64,000 nucleotides of DNA from Mucilaginibacter sp. L294 (GTDB lineage Bacteria; Bacteroidota; Bacteroidia; Sphingobacteriales; Sphingobacteriaceae): positions 1-64,000 of the forward strand of contig NZ_LGEK01000020.1 of assembly GCF_001636615.1 (NCBI RefSeq), in the 5' to 3' direction. Each line of letters begins with the position of its first letter. The first letter of the stretch is position 1. The notes beneath the pieces are model-generated. The model searched no databases. It was given only the letters and a program-made list of their open reading frames with translations, and was not told the DNA's origin. The translations under genes were made by a program, and so were the position numbers. Shown here one piece after another: positions 1 through 9,109 of this stretch.

Positions 1-19
1 AGATGTGTATAAGAGACAG
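1..19. other. Tn5 mosaic end, sequencing-adapter remnant
   Basis: The first 19 bases, AGATGTGTATAAGAGACAG, are exactly the Tn5 mosaic end used in transposase-based library preparation. No transposase or second mosaic end is visible, and the sequence sits at the very edge of the window. It is almost certainly untrimmed adapter at a contig end, not a genomic transposon. Confidence 0.95.
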
Positions 20-303
20 TTTTTAACCCCTGTTTTTTTAAATGTATTGATATACAGTAGTTTTACAATATTAAAGTGCTTTTTTATTTAGATTTTTTAA
101 AAAAAAGTAGGAAATACAATTAAGTGGTGGTTACTTAGGGCTGTGGAGTGTTAACTCCAAAAAAACCAAATACAACCATTACAAATCGGCCAAATACCCT
201 ATGTGTAAAAAAAACACAATGAAAAGATTTGTAAAATAATTTTTATTCATACATTAGACGGAACAACCAATTACGTAATAAATTTATTTAACGCTATACT
301 TTT
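20..303 (+). promoter_or_regulatory. AT-rich leader with candidate promoter
   Basis: This non-coding stretch precedes the first GMC gene and holds no ORF I would call. TTTG at 228-231 is followed, 18 bases on, by TACATTAG at 250-257. That is one mismatch from the Bacteroidota -7 consensus TAnnTTTG at roughly the right spacing, and would give a leader of about 40-50 bases before the ATG at 304. The assignment is by eye and tentative. Confidence 0.35.
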
Positions 304-1983
304 ATGTCTACAAACACTTATGACGCGATAGTCATTGGTTCAGGTATCTCAGGCGGCTGGGCTGCAAAAGAACTGACCGAGAAGGGCTTAAAAACCATCA
401 TGTTAGAGCGCGGTAAAAATATCGAGCACATTAAAGATTATGTTAACGCGAACAAAGGCCCGTGGGAATTTGAACACAGGGGCGGCCGAACGCAAAAAAT
501 GATCGAGGATTACCCCGTTTTAAAACGCGATTATCCGTTAAATGAAACTAACCTTGACTATTGGACCAACGAAAAGGAGAGCCCGTATACCGAGATCAAA
601 CGTTTCGATTGGTTTAGGGGTTACCATGTAGGTGGCCGTTCGTTAATGTGGGGCAGGCAATCATACCGCTGGCACGATACCGATTTTGAAGCTAATGCAA
701 AAGATGGTATAGGTACCGACTGGCCTATCCGTTACAAGGATCTGCACGACTGGTATGGCTACGCAGAAAGGTTTGCGGGTATCTCTGGTAATAAAGATGG
801 TGTTCCGATCCTTCCGGATGGCGATTTTATGCCACCAATGGACATGAACATTGTAGAAAAAGATGTTCAGAAACGCTATAAAGAGTTTTATAAAGATTCA
901 AGGCACTTCATTATTGGCCGTACCGCCAATATTACTGTGCCGCATAACAACCGTACTAACTGCCAGTACCGTAACAAATGCTGGTTAGGTTGTCCGTTTG
1001 GGGCATATTTCAGCACGCAATCGGCTACCTTACCGGCTGCTGTGGCAACAGGTAACTTAACGCTTCGCCCGTGGTCAATCGTAACTAAAATTATTTACGA
1101 TAAAGACACCAAGAAAGCTAAAGGCGTTGAGGTATTGGATGCTGAAACCAACAAAACATATGAATTTTTCGCTAAGATTATTTTCGTAAACGCATCGGCA
1201 TTAAACAGTGCATGGGTGTTAATGAATTCGGCTACCGACGTATGGGAAGGCGGCTTAGGCAGCAGCAGCGGCCAGTTAGGCCATAACGTAATGGACCACC
1301 ACTTAGGTGTTGGTGCAGGCGGCCGTGTAGAAGGCTTTGAAGATAAATATACTTTTGGCCGCAGGGCTAATGGTATTTACATACCTCGTTACCGTAACCT
1401 AAACGGCGAAAAACGCGATTATATCCGCGGTTTTGGTTACCAGGGTGGTGGTAGCCGTAGCGGTTGGGGCCGTGATATTGCCGAATTGAACATTGGTGGC
1501 GATTTCAAAGATGCCTTAACTGAACCAGGAAGCTGGGGCTTTGGTATGGGTGGTTTCGGAGAAACATTACCATATCACGAAAACAAGATCACGCTTGATA
1601 AAACCAAAAAAGATAAATGGGGCTTACCTATTTTGGCATTTGATGTTGAAGTGAAGGATAACGAGCGTAAAATGCGTATCGATATGATGAACGATGCAAA
1701 AGAAATGCTGGAAAATGCAGGTGTTAAGGATGTACAAACCTATACTTCAGAAGCAGTGTTAGGCCGTGGTATCCACGAAATGGGTACAGCACGTATGGGC
1801 CGCGATCCAAAATCATCAGTATTGAATGGTAACAACCAGGTTTGGGATGCTAAAAACGTATTCGTTACGGATGGCGCTGCAATGGCATCTTCTGCCTGCC
1901 AGAACCCGTCACTTACTTATATGGCGCTTACTGCGCGTGCAGCGAATTTCGCTGTTGAGGAACTTAAAAAAGGTAACATTTAA
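304..1983 (+). CDS. GMC-family FAD dehydrogenase, glucoside/glucose dehydrogenase catalytic subunit type
   Basis: This 559-residue GMC oxidoreductase probably oxidises a sugar hydroxyl, for example C3 of a glucoside, and passes electrons to a cytochrome. The N-terminal Rossmann motif GSGISGG (residues 12-18) binds FAD. H491 (IHEMG) and N534 (QNPSL) match the GMC catalytic His/Asn pair. C220-x5-C226-x3-C230 matches the spacing of the [3Fe-4S] ligands of bacterial FAD-glucose dehydrogenases. It lacks its own signal peptide. In that family the small subunit with a Tat leader carries it out of the cytoplasm, and such a subunit is encoded at 3506. The exact substrate cannot be read from sequence. 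Confidence 0.9.
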   Translation: MSTNTYDAIVIGSGISGGWAAKELTEKGLKTIMLERGKNIEHIKDYVNANKGPWEFEHRGGRTQKMIEDYPVLKRDYPLNETNLDYWTNEKESPYTEIKRFDWFRGYHVGGRSLMWGRQSYRWHDTDFEANAKDGIGTDWPIRYKDLHDWYGYAERFAGISGNKDGVPILPDGDFMPPMDMNIVEKDVQKRYKEFYKDSRHFIIGRTANITVPHNNRTNCQYRNKCWLGCPFGAYFSTQSATLPAAVATGNLTLRPWSIVTKIIYDKDTKKAKGVEVLDAETNKTYEFFAKIIFVNASALNSAWVLMNSATDVWEGGLGSSSGQLGHNVMDHHLGVGAGGRVEGFEDKYTFGRRANGIYIPRYRNLNGEKRDYIRGFGYQGGGSRSGWGRDIAELNIGGDFKDALTEPGSWGFGMGGFGETLPYHENKITLDKTKKDKWGLPILAFDVEVKDNERKMRIDMMNDAKEMLENAGVKDVQTYTSEAVLGRGIHEMGTARMGRDPKSSVLNGNNQVWDAKNVFVTDGAAMASSACQNPSLTYMALTARAANFAVEELKKGNI

Positions 1984-2005
1984 CAGTATTGAAATTCGAC
2001 TAACA

Positions 2006-3445
2006 ATGACTGAAGAGAAAGAAACTACAACAAACAACATTTCTACCCCGTCGAGACGGGATTTTATCAAATCGGGTGCATTAGCGGCCGCAGGTTTTAT
2101 GATCGTACCACGCTTTGTATTAGGCGGTACAGGTTATACAGCACCAAGCGATATGCTTAACATAGCCGGTGTAGGCGCGGGCGGTAAAGGCCAAAGCGAT
2201 ATTGCCAACTTTGCAAAAAGCGGTAAAGCAAACATCGCGTTCCTTTGCGATGTGGATGACCGTAGGGCTGCAGCCTCAAGGGCCGCATTCCCTAAAGCCA
2301 AATACTATAAAGACTGGCGCGAAATGTATGATAAGGAGCACAAAAACTTTGATGCCGTATCGGTATCAACTCCCGATCATAACCACGCTATTATAACCTA
2401 TCATGCTATGACGCTGGGTAAACACGTATACGTGCAAAAACCGCTAACGCATGATATTTGGGAAGCCCGTTTATTAACAGAGGCTGCCAAAAAATATAAA
2501 GTAGTTACACAAATGGGCAACCAGGGTGCATCAAATGATGGTACCCGCCTGATGTCTGAATGGTATGATGCCGATTTAGTTGGTGATGTGCATACCGTTT
2601 ACTGCTGGACAAACCGCCCCGTGTGGCCGCAAGGTATCAAATGGCCTGAGCCGCAAACCAATATCCCGAAGGAACTTGACTGGGACCTTTGGTTAGGTAC
2701 AGCGCCTAAAAAAGATTACGTAGATAAATTAGTGCCGTTTAACTGGCGCGGATGGTGGGATTACGGAACCGGCGCCCTTGGCGATATGGGCTGCCACCTG
2801 GTGGAAGCACCTTTCCGTGTATTGGGTATCCAATATGCAAAAGATGTACAGGCAAGCGTAGGCAGTGTTTACGTTGATGAATTTAAACAAGGCCACTTCC
2901 CTGAAAGCTGCCCTCCGTCAAGCCACATTACATTAACTTTCCCTAAAACCAATAAAACAAAAGGCGATGTTACCCTGCACTGGATGGACGGTGGTATACA
3001 GCCCGAAAGGCCAATTGAATTAGGTGCAAGCGAAAAATGGGGTGGCGAAGAAGGTAACGGTACATTATTTATCGGTACAAAAGGTAAAATGTACGCAAGT
3101 ACCTACTCTGATGCAGCAACGTTGTTGCCAAAAGAACGTACTGCAAGTGCAAAAGCCCCTCAGAAATGGGCGCGTGTACCGGGTGGTGCAAACGGCCACT
3201 ACGCGCAATGGGTTGAAGGTTGTTTAGCAGGCTATGGCAAAACCGAGTTAAGCTCGTCGTTTGAAAAAGCCGGCCCGCTTACCGAAGCATTGTTAATGGC
3301 TAACCTGGCTGTACGCGGCCACGAATTAAAAGGCGGTAGCATTAAATTAAACTGGGATAACAACGCCATGAAGGTTACCAACTTTGATGATGTTAACCAA
3401 TACATTAAACGTGAATACCGCCCTGGTTTTGAGTTAAAAGCGTAA
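2006..3445 (+). CDS. Tat-exported Gfo/Idh/MocA family oxidoreductase
   Basis: This 479-residue NAD(P)-dependent oxidoreductase of the Gfo/Idh/MocA family begins 22 bases after the GMC gene. I chose the ATG at 2006 because it is followed by a twin-arginine leader (SRRDFIKSGALAAAG). The open frame extends back to 1826, but that part only re-reads the GMC gene. The Rossmann segment (IAGVGAGGKG) follows the leader, and the family's EKP-like lysine motif appears as VQKPL. Being encoded between a GMC dehydrogenase and its presumed small subunit suggests work on the same oxidised sugar in the periplasm. Tat export fits a pre-bound cofactor. Confidence 0.88.
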   Translation: MTEEKETTTNNISTPSRRDFIKSGALAAAGFMIVPRFVLGGTGYTAPSDMLNIAGVGAGGKGQSDIANFAKSGKANIAFLCDVDDRRAAASRAAFPKAKYYKDWREMYDKEHKNFDAVSVSTPDHNHAIITYHAMTLGKHVYVQKPLTHDIWEARLLTEAAKKYKVVTQMGNQGASNDGTRLMSEWYDADLVGDVHTVYCWTNRPVWPQGIKWPEPQTNIPKELDWDLWLGTAPKKDYVDKLVPFNWRGWWDYGTGALGDMGCHLVEAPFRVLGIQYAKDVQASVGSVYVDEFKQGHFPESCPPSSHITLTFPKTNKTKGDVTLHWMDGGIQPERPIELGASEKWGGEEGNGTLFIGTKGKMYASTYSDAATLLPKERTASAKAPQKWARVPGGANGHYAQWVEGCLAGYGKTELSSSFEKAGPLTEALLMANLAVRGHELKGGSIKLNWDNNAMKVTNFDDVNQYIKREYRPGFELKA

Positions 3446-3505
3446 GCGGATAGCTGTTAAGCCATTAATTAACAAAATAATATTAACTCATAATTCTATA
3501 AAAAA

Positions 3506-4078
3506 ATGAATAGAAGAGACGCGATAAGCAGAGTTGGTTTGATACTTGGAGGAACGGTAATAGGTGCCGAGCTCTTTATGTCAGGCTGTAAATCGGGTAG
3601 CTCAGTAAATACTGAAGACCTGTTTGCAAAAGATACTACCGCCTATTTAAATGAGGTGGGCGAAACCATTTTACCAGAAACAGCAACACCTGGCGCAAAA
3701 GCGGCAAATGTTGGTGGGTTTATGGCTATCATGGTTAGAGACTGTTACACAGAAGCTGACCAAAAGATCTTCAAGAAAGGCCTTTCTCAGTTAGAAGAGG
3801 CAAGCAACAAAAAGTTCAAAAAAGGCTTTTTAGAGGCTGATGCCAAACAACGTACAGAGTTATTGACCGATTTGGATAAAGAAGCTAAAGCATATTCAAA
3901 AAGCAAAAAGCCTGAAGATCCAAATCACTACTTCTCTATGATAAAGCAACTAACCCTGCTGGGGTTCTTTACATCAGAAGTGGGCGCCACAAAAGCACTG
4001 CGTTATGTACCGGTACCGGGCAAATACGTAGGCGATTACCCTTACAAAAAGGGCGACAGGGCCTGGGCGCTTTCATAA
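3506..4078 (+). CDS. Gluconate 2-dehydrogenase subunit 3 family small subunit
   Basis: This 190-residue protein resembles the small (gamma, hitch-hiker) subunit of membrane-bound FAD sugar dehydrogenases. It starts with a twin-arginine-like leader (NRRDAISRVG), a hydrophobic stretch and a Cys at about residue 28 (MSGC), so it may be a Tat-exported lipoprotein. In this family the small subunit escorts the GMC catalytic subunit across the membrane and is needed for its activity. Its position right after the GMC and Gfo/Idh/MocA genes fits that role. Two hairpins after its stop codon suggest the transcription unit ends here. Confidence 0.82.
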   Translation: MNRRDAISRVGLILGGTVIGAELFMSGCKSGSSVNTEDLFAKDTTAYLNEVGETILPETATPGAKAANVGGFMAIMVRDCYTEADQKIFKKGLSQLEEASNKKFKKGFLEADAKQRTELLTDLDKEAKAYSKSKKPEDPNHYFSMIKQLTLLGFFTSEVGATKALRYVPVPGKYVGDYPYKKGDRAWALS

Positions 4079-4090
4079 GCAACTTTAAAT

Positions 4091-4126
4091 AAGCCCTTTC
4101 TGCCTTTGGCATAAGGGCTTTACTTT
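4091..4126 (+). terminator. Hairpin terminator after the small subunit gene
   Basis: AAGCCCTT (4091-4098) pairs with AAGGGCTT (4113-4120), and an inner TGCC/GGCA stem continues the helix around a TTT loop. TACTTTT follows. This has the form of an intrinsic terminator just after the stop at 4078. Confidence 0.75.
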
Positions 4127-4151
4127 TAAATCAAAATTTATACTTTTAGAA

Positions 4152-4179
4152 CCTCTTAGCTAAGCCGCTAAGGGGTTTT
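4152..4179 (+). terminator. Second hairpin followed by T run
   Basis: CCTCTTAGC (4152-4160) pairs with GCTAAGGGG (4167-4175) across a six-base loop, with one G-T pair, and TTTT follows. With the preceding hairpin it separates the GMC unit from the downstream genes. It could also act as an attenuator for the gene at 4200. Confidence 0.65.
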
Positions 4180-4199
4180 AAAAAGTTTATCCACACACT

Positions 4200-5372
4200 A
4201 TGAGTAACAGAAAATTGCGCATGGGCATGATTGGTGGCGGTAAGGATGCCTTTATAGGCGCCATACACCGTATTGCAGCCAACATGGACGGCCAAATTGA
4301 GCTGGTTTGCGGTGCGCTAAGCATGCACCCGGAAATAGCACAGGAAAGCGGACGCTTGCTTTTCCTGCCTGAAGACAGAATTTACAACACTTACGACGAA
4401 CTGTTTAAAGCCGAAGCCCAAAAGCCGGCTGATGAACGGATGGATTTTGTAACCATTGTTACGCCAAATTTTGCCCACTTTGCCCCGGCAATGCAGGCTT
4501 TAGAGAATGGCTTTAACGTGGTGATAGAAAAACCCATCACTTTTACTTTAGAGGAAGCCCAACAGTTGAAAGCCAAGGTTGATGAAACCGGGTTGTTGCT
4601 GTTGCTTACGCACACCTATTCGGGTTACCCGATGGTAAAAGAAGCCAAACAGATTATAAAAAGTGGCAAATTAGGTAAAGTAAGAAAAATATACGTTGAA
4701 TATATACAGGGCTGGTTAAGCCGCTTATCCGAGCGGGAGGAGGGCAATGCCGGCGCCGCATGGCGTACCGATCCTAAAAAATCGGGTAAGAGCGGTTGTA
4801 TGGGCGATATTGGCACACACGCCGCCCACTTGGCCGAATATATCTCGGGCTTAAAAATAACCGAATTAAACGCCTCATTAAATATTGTGGTTGATGGCCG
4901 CATGCTGGATGATGATGGCGCGGTGTTATTGCGTTTTGAAGAAGGCGCGACCGGTACGTTGATCGCATCGCAGGTTGCTGCCGGCGAAGAGAACGCACTA
5001 AAGATCCGTGTATACGGTGAAGAAGGTAGCCTGGAGTGGGCCCAGATGGAGCCGAACACGCTAACCCTTAAATGGATTGATAAACCGGCCGAAACCTTAA
5101 GGGCAGGCAGTAACTATGCCGGCAGGTTATCAACCTATGCTACATCAAACTGCCGTACACCGGGAGGCCACCCCGAAGGTTATCTGGAGGCATTTGGCAA
5201 CCTGTACCGCAATTTTGCTTTAACGCTTAGCGCTAAAATTGCAGGCGAAGAACCAAAAGCGGAGTGGCTTGATTTCCCTTCTGTAGAAGATGGGATAAGA
5301 GGCATGGCTTTTATTAATAATGTTGTTGCCTCTAACGGGAGTAACGAAAAATGGACTAAATATACCATCTAA
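4200..5372 (+). CDS. Gfo/Idh/MocA family oxidoreductase
   Basis: This 390-residue cytoplasmic NAD(P)-dependent oxidoreductase has no signal peptide. The Rossmann motif MIGGGKDAFIG is near residues 9-19, EKPIT near residue 100 is the family's conserved lysine motif, and GDIGTHAAHLAEY near 200 carries the catalytic histidine region. Enzymes of this family reduce or oxidise sugars and 3-keto-sugars. Here it could reduce a 3-keto-sugar released from a keto-glycoside. The stop codon is 3 bases before the next start, so the two genes are cotranscribed and probably act on related substrates. Confidence 0.88.
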   Translation: MSNRKLRMGMIGGGKDAFIGAIHRIAANMDGQIELVCGALSMHPEIAQESGRLLFLPEDRIYNTYDELFKAEAQKPADERMDFVTIVTPNFAHFAPAMQALENGFNVVIEKPITFTLEEAQQLKAKVDETGLLLLLTHTYSGYPMVKEAKQIIKSGKLGKVRKIYVEYIQGWLSRLSEREEGNAGAAWRTDPKKSGKSGCMGDIGTHAAHLAEYISGLKITELNASLNIVVDGRMLDDDGAVLLRFEEGATGTLIASQVAAGEENALKIRVYGEEGSLEWAQMEPNTLTLKWIDKPAETLRAGSNYAGRLSTYATSNCRTPGGHPEGYLEAFGNLYRNFALTLSAKIAGEEPKAEWLDFPSVEDGIRGMAFINNVVASNGSNEKWTKYTI

Positions 5373-5375
5373 CGT

Positions 5376-6428
5376 ATGAACACCATTAAAGGACCGGCCA
5401 TATTTTTAGCCCAGTTTATTGGCGATACAGCGCCGTTTAATGATCTTAAATCTATTTGCCAATGGGCAGCAGGTTTAGGTTATAAAGGCGTGCAGCTGCC
5501 AACTAATGACCTGCGCTTTATTGACCTGCAAAAAGCAGCCGATAGCAAAACTTACGCCGACGAGATAAAAGGCATAGTGAATGAAACCGGCTTAGAAATA
5601 ACCGAGTTATCTACACACTTACAAGGCCAGTTGGTAGCAGTTAACCCTGCTTACGATAGCCTGTTTGACGCTTTTGCGCCCGATAAAGTAAAGGGAAACC
5701 CTGCCGAAAGGCAAAAATGGGCGGTATCGCAGTTAAACGCTGCAGCCAAAGCATCAAAAAACTTAGGGTTAAATGCGCACGTTACTTTTAGCGGCGCGCT
5801 GATCTGGCATATGGTTTACCCATGGCCGCAACGCCCTGCCGGTTTGGTTGATGCCGCTTTTGATGAGCTGGCCAAACGCTGGGAGCCTATCCTGAATGTA
5901 TTTGACGAGAACGGGATAGACCTTTGCTACGAGATACACCCGGGCGAAGACCTGCACGATGGTGTTAGCTACGAAAGATTTTTAAGCAAAGTTAACAACC
6001 ATAAGCGCGCTAACTTGTTATATGATCCATCGCACTTTGTATTACAGGCAATGGACTACCTGGAATACATTGATATTTACCACGAACGTATTAAAATGTT
6101 CCACGTAAAAGATGCCGAATTTAACCCTACCGGCAGGCAGGGTGTTTACGGCGGTTATTCGGATTGGATAGACCGTGCCGGTCGTTTCCGTTCGTTGGGC
6201 GATGGGCAGGTTGATTTTAAAGGTATTTTCAGTAAGCTAACCCAGTACGATTTTAAAGGCTGGGCAGTACTGGAGTGGGAGTGTGCCCTTAAACACCCCG
6301 AAGATGGTGCACGCGAAGGCGCGCAATTTATAAAAGACCACATCATCAGGGTTACTGAACGTGCCTTTGATGATTTCGCTGCATCTGGCAGCGACGATGC
6401 ATTTAACAGATCACTATTAGGACTATAA
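5376..6428 (+). CDS. Sugar phosphate isomerase/epimerase (AP endonuclease 2-like TIM barrel)
   Basis: This 350-residue TIM-barrel protein belongs to the xylose-isomerase-like/AP endonuclease 2 superfamily and has no export signal. Candidate metal ligands are the Glu in CYEIHPGED, the Asp/His in YDPSHFVLQ, the His in MFHVKDAE and the Glu in VLEWECAL. It is tightly coupled to the upstream Gfo/Idh/MocA gene. In comparable Bacteroidota loci such proteins accompany 3-keto-glycoside enzymes and may isomerise or epimerise keto-sugars. The substrate is not deducible here. Confidence 0.85.
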   Translation: MNTIKGPAIFLAQFIGDTAPFNDLKSICQWAAGLGYKGVQLPTNDLRFIDLQKAADSKTYADEIKGIVNETGLEITELSTHLQGQLVAVNPAYDSLFDAFAPDKVKGNPAERQKWAVSQLNAAAKASKNLGLNAHVTFSGALIWHMVYPWPQRPAGLVDAAFDELAKRWEPILNVFDENGIDLCYEIHPGEDLHDGVSYERFLSKVNNHKRANLLYDPSHFVLQAMDYLEYIDIYHERIKMFHVKDAEFNPTGRQGVYGGYSDWIDRAGRFRSLGDGQVDFKGIFSKLTQYDFKGWAVLEWECALKHPEDGAREGAQFIKDHIIRVTERAFDDFAASGSDDAFNRSLLGL

Positions 6429-6445
6429 ATTTAAAAAACGCAACA

Positions 6446-6877
6446 ATGAAAAAGATATTTGTAATATTAGGTATAAGCCTTGTTTTAGCTGCATGTGGTG
6501 GCAATAAACCGGCCGAAGGCGATAAAAGCGACAGCGCATCAGCAAGCAACCAAAGCGCGGCAGCACAACAACCAAATGCCGATACTTCTGCAAACAAAAT
6601 AGGTACTGATAACAACAGCGGTACCCCCGGCAACAAAGGTGAGGCCTTAATGGCTAACAGCGATTGTAACACCTGCCATAACGCACAAAGCAAAATTATT
6701 GGCCCTGCGCTGGTTGATATCGCCAAAAAGTATAAAGAATCTGATATAGATATGCTGGCAGATAAAGTAATTAAAGGTGGCAGTGGCAACTGGGGCACTG
6801 TACCAATGACAGCACACGGCGATTTGCCGTTAGCAGATGCTAAAGAAATGGTAAAATATATTTTATCAGTAAAATAA
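6446..6877 (+). CDS. Lipoprotein c-type cytochrome (class I)
   Basis: This 143-residue lipoprotein has a lipobox ending at C17 (VLAAC) and a long Ser/Ala/Asn-rich linker. A single haem-binding motif C74-N-T-C77-H78 follows. The Met in VPMTAHG near residue 115 is the likely sixth iron ligand. It probably sits in the periplasm, tethered to a membrane, and takes electrons from a sugar dehydrogenase such as the GMC enzyme at 304. FAD sugar dehydrogenases of this type typically combine a GMC subunit, a small subunit and a cytochrome c, and all three are present in this locus. Confidence 0.9.
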   Translation: MKKIFVILGISLVLAACGGNKPAEGDKSDSASASNQSAAAQQPNADTSANKIGTDNNSGTPGNKGEALMANSDCNTCHNAQSKIIGPALVDIAKKYKESDIDMLADKVIKGGSGNWGTVPMTAHGDLPLADAKEMVKYILSVK

Positions 6878-6914
6878 CCCTACAACCCTAACCAATTTAA
6901 ACCAAAAACCAATT

Positions 6915-8165
6915 ATGACTGTAACAACACGCGTTAAGTTATCTACCATGATGTTCCTGGAGTTTTTTATCTGGGGCGCATGGTTTGTAACAATGGGAAC
7001 GTACTTAGGCAAAACATTAGGCGCTACCGGCGTACAAAACGGGAATGCCTATGCAACACAATCATGGGGTGCTATTATTGCGCCATTTATTATTGGATTA
7101 ATTGCCGATAGGTTTTTCTCGGCCCAAAAAGTTTTGGGTATTTTACATTTAACCGGCGCGGCGTTGCTATATTATATTACTACCATTCCCAACTTTGATG
7201 GATTTTTCCCAATCATATTGGCTTACATGATCGTTTACATGCCAACATTGGCATTGGTAAATTCGGTATCATTTAAACAAATGTCCAATCCAAGTAAAGA
7301 GTTTCCGCCTATCCGTATATTCGGTACCGCAGGCTGGATCATTGCCGGTTTAACTATTGGCTGGCTTGGCTGGGAACAAAGTAATTCATTAGTGTTAACC
7401 TTTAAAATGGCTGCCATAGCATCATTGGTTTTAGGTATATTAAGCTTTACACTACCTGCTACGCCTCCGGCTAAAAAAGGTCAGAAAACTTCATTAAGCG
7501 ATATTATGGGGTTAGATTCCATTGGCTTATTAAAGAACAGGTCATACCTTATTTTCTTCCTGGCTTCGGTAGCTATATGTGTGCCTTTGGCATTTTATTA
7601 CAACTTTACCAATCCTTTTTTAAATGAGATCGGTATGAAGGCCGCAGCTGCTAAACAATCAATGGGGCAAATCTCCGAATTGGTTTTTATAGCCCTGATG
7701 CCTTTGTTTTTTGTGCGCCTTGGCGTTAAAAAGATGCTGGCTGTGGGTATGATAGCATGGGTATTACGTTACATATTTTTTGCCTACGGCGATACCGGTT
7801 CAAACTACTGGATGCTGATTGCAGGTATTGTAATGCATGGTATCTGCTACGATTTCTTCTTCGTAACAGGCCAGATCTATACAGATAATCTTGCAGGCGA
7901 GCGTTTTAAAAGTGCGGCACAAGGTTTTATTACCCTGGCAACTTACGGCGTAGGTATGCTTATCGGTTCGTACATTTCGGGCCCGATAGTAGATCATTGG
8001 AAAATATCAGATACTGCTCATAACTGGACAACCATTTGGCTGATACCTGCCGGCATAGCAGCGTTTGTATTCCTGGTGTTTGTTACCTTCTTTAAAGATA
8101 CCAACCAGATACAAACCAAACCCGGTTTAGATATCGAAGAACCACAAGGCAGGGTAGAAGTATAA
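6915..8165 (+). CDS. MFS transporter, nucleoside:H+ symporter (NupG/XapB) family
   Basis: This 416-residue inner-membrane protein has about twelve predicted hydrophobic segments. The opening (MFLEFFIWGAWFV) and the overall pattern match the nucleoside:H+ symporter branch of the major facilitator superfamily. In Bacteroidota this branch often sits in sugar-oxidation loci beside Gfo/Idh/MocA and DUF1080 genes. That suggests it carries a sugar or keto-sugar product here rather than a nucleoside, although this is inference from context. The stop lies 2 bases before the next start. Confidence 0.85.
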   Translation: MTVTTRVKLSTMMFLEFFIWGAWFVTMGTYLGKTLGATGVQNGNAYATQSWGAIIAPFIIGLIADRFFSAQKVLGILHLTGAALLYYITTIPNFDGFFPIILAYMIVYMPTLALVNSVSFKQMSNPSKEFPPIRIFGTAGWIIAGLTIGWLGWEQSNSLVLTFKMAAIASLVLGILSFTLPATPPAKKGQKTSLSDIMGLDSIGLLKNRSYLIFFLASVAICVPLAFYYNFTNPFLNEIGMKAAAAKQSMGQISELVFIALMPLFFVRLGVKKMLAVGMIAWVLRYIFFAYGDTGSNYWMLIAGIVMHGICYDFFFVTGQIYTDNLAGERFKSAAQGFITLATYGVGMLIGSYISGPIVDHWKISDTAHNWTTIWLIPAGIAAFVFLVFVTFFKDTNQIQTKPGLDIEEPQGRVEV

Positions 8166-8167
8166 TT

Positions 8168-9052
8168 ATGGCAGGTACAAACAGAAGATCGGCAATAAAG
8201 AATTTGCTTGCGGGTACCGCGGCAATAGGCGCGGCTGGCATGCTATCGTCTTTTAAACCCGATGATAAAGAATTAATGGCTGATAAATTAAAAGGCAATA
8301 TAAACCACGCGGTATGCCGCTGGTGCTACGGCGATATTTCTGTTGAGCAACTTTGCGCAGCCGCAAAAGATATCGGCATAAAAGGCATCGACCTGGTTGG
8401 CCCGGAAGATTGGCCTACACTGAAAAAATACGGCCTGTATTCGTCTATGTGTAATGGTGCAGAAATAAACCTTACAGATGGTTTTGGCGATACACAGTTT
8501 CATGCGCAATTGCACAAACAGTATTCGGCTATGATCCCCAAGGTTGCGGCAGCGGGGTATAAAAACCTGATCTGCTTTAGCGGCAGTCGCCGGGGCAAAA
8601 CCGACGAAGAAGGCTGGAAGAATTGTGTAGAGGGCTTAAAACCGATGGTAAAGCTGGCCGAACAGCATAATGTTGTATTGGTGATGGAACTGCTTAACAG
8701 CAAAATAGACCATAAAGATTACCAATGCGACCATACCGCCTGGGGCGCCGAGCTTTGTAAAAGGCTGGGGTCTGAAAACTTTAAGCTGTTGTACGATATC
8801 TATCACATGCAGATAGACGAGGGTGATGTGATCCGCAACATCCGCGATCACCACCAGTACATTGCGCATTACCATACAGGTGGTGTGCCGGGTCGTAACG
8901 AGATAGATGAAACACAGGAACTGTTTTACCCTGCAATTATGCGCGCTGTTTTAGAAGTAGGGCACAAGGGGTTTGTTGCTCAGGAGTTTATCCCCAAGCA
9001 AAAAGACAAACTGTTATCCTTACGCAAGGCAGTACATATTTGCGACGTTTAA
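8168..9052 (+). CDS. Exported hydroxypyruvate-isomerase-like TIM-barrel protein
   Basis: This 294-residue protein has a leader with NRRSAIKNLLAG followed by a hydrophobic segment, consistent with Tat export. The body resembles hydroxypyruvate isomerase family TIM barrels. Likely metal ligands are the Glu in VMELLN, the Asp/His in LYDIYHMQ, the His in HYHTGG and the Glu in AQEFIP. It is unusual for a sugar isomerase to be exported. With the neighbouring Tat-type proteins it suggests that several steps of the pathway take place in the periplasm. Confidence 0.82.
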   Translation: MAGTNRRSAIKNLLAGTAAIGAAGMLSSFKPDDKELMADKLKGNINHAVCRWCYGDISVEQLCAAAKDIGIKGIDLVGPEDWPTLKKYGLYSSMCNGAEINLTDGFGDTQFHAQLHKQYSAMIPKVAAAGYKNLICFSGSRRGKTDEEGWKNCVEGLKPMVKLAEQHNVVLVMELLNSKIDHKDYQCDHTAWGAELCKRLGSENFKLLYDIYHMQIDEGDVIRNIRDHHQYIAHYHTGGVPGRNEIDETQELFYPAIMRAVLEVGHKGFVAQEFIPKQKDKLLSLRKAVHICDV

Positions 9053-9109
9053 ACCTTAGGGCAGGCCAATAGGTCTATTATAAACATTACATCAACCAAA
9101 ATAAATATA

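Noticed and set aside
1-19. Natural Tn5-type transposon end
   Set aside because: The match is exactly the engineered mosaic end and sits at the sequence edge, without transposase or a second end.
1826-2005. N-terminal extension of the Tat Gfo/Idh/MocA protein
   Set aside because: It overlaps the conserved C-terminal domain of the GMC gene in another frame, and a good ATG with a twin-arginine leader begins at 2006.
4625-5059. 144-codon open frame on the minus strand
   Set aside because: It is opposite the conserved core of a Gfo/Idh/MocA gene.
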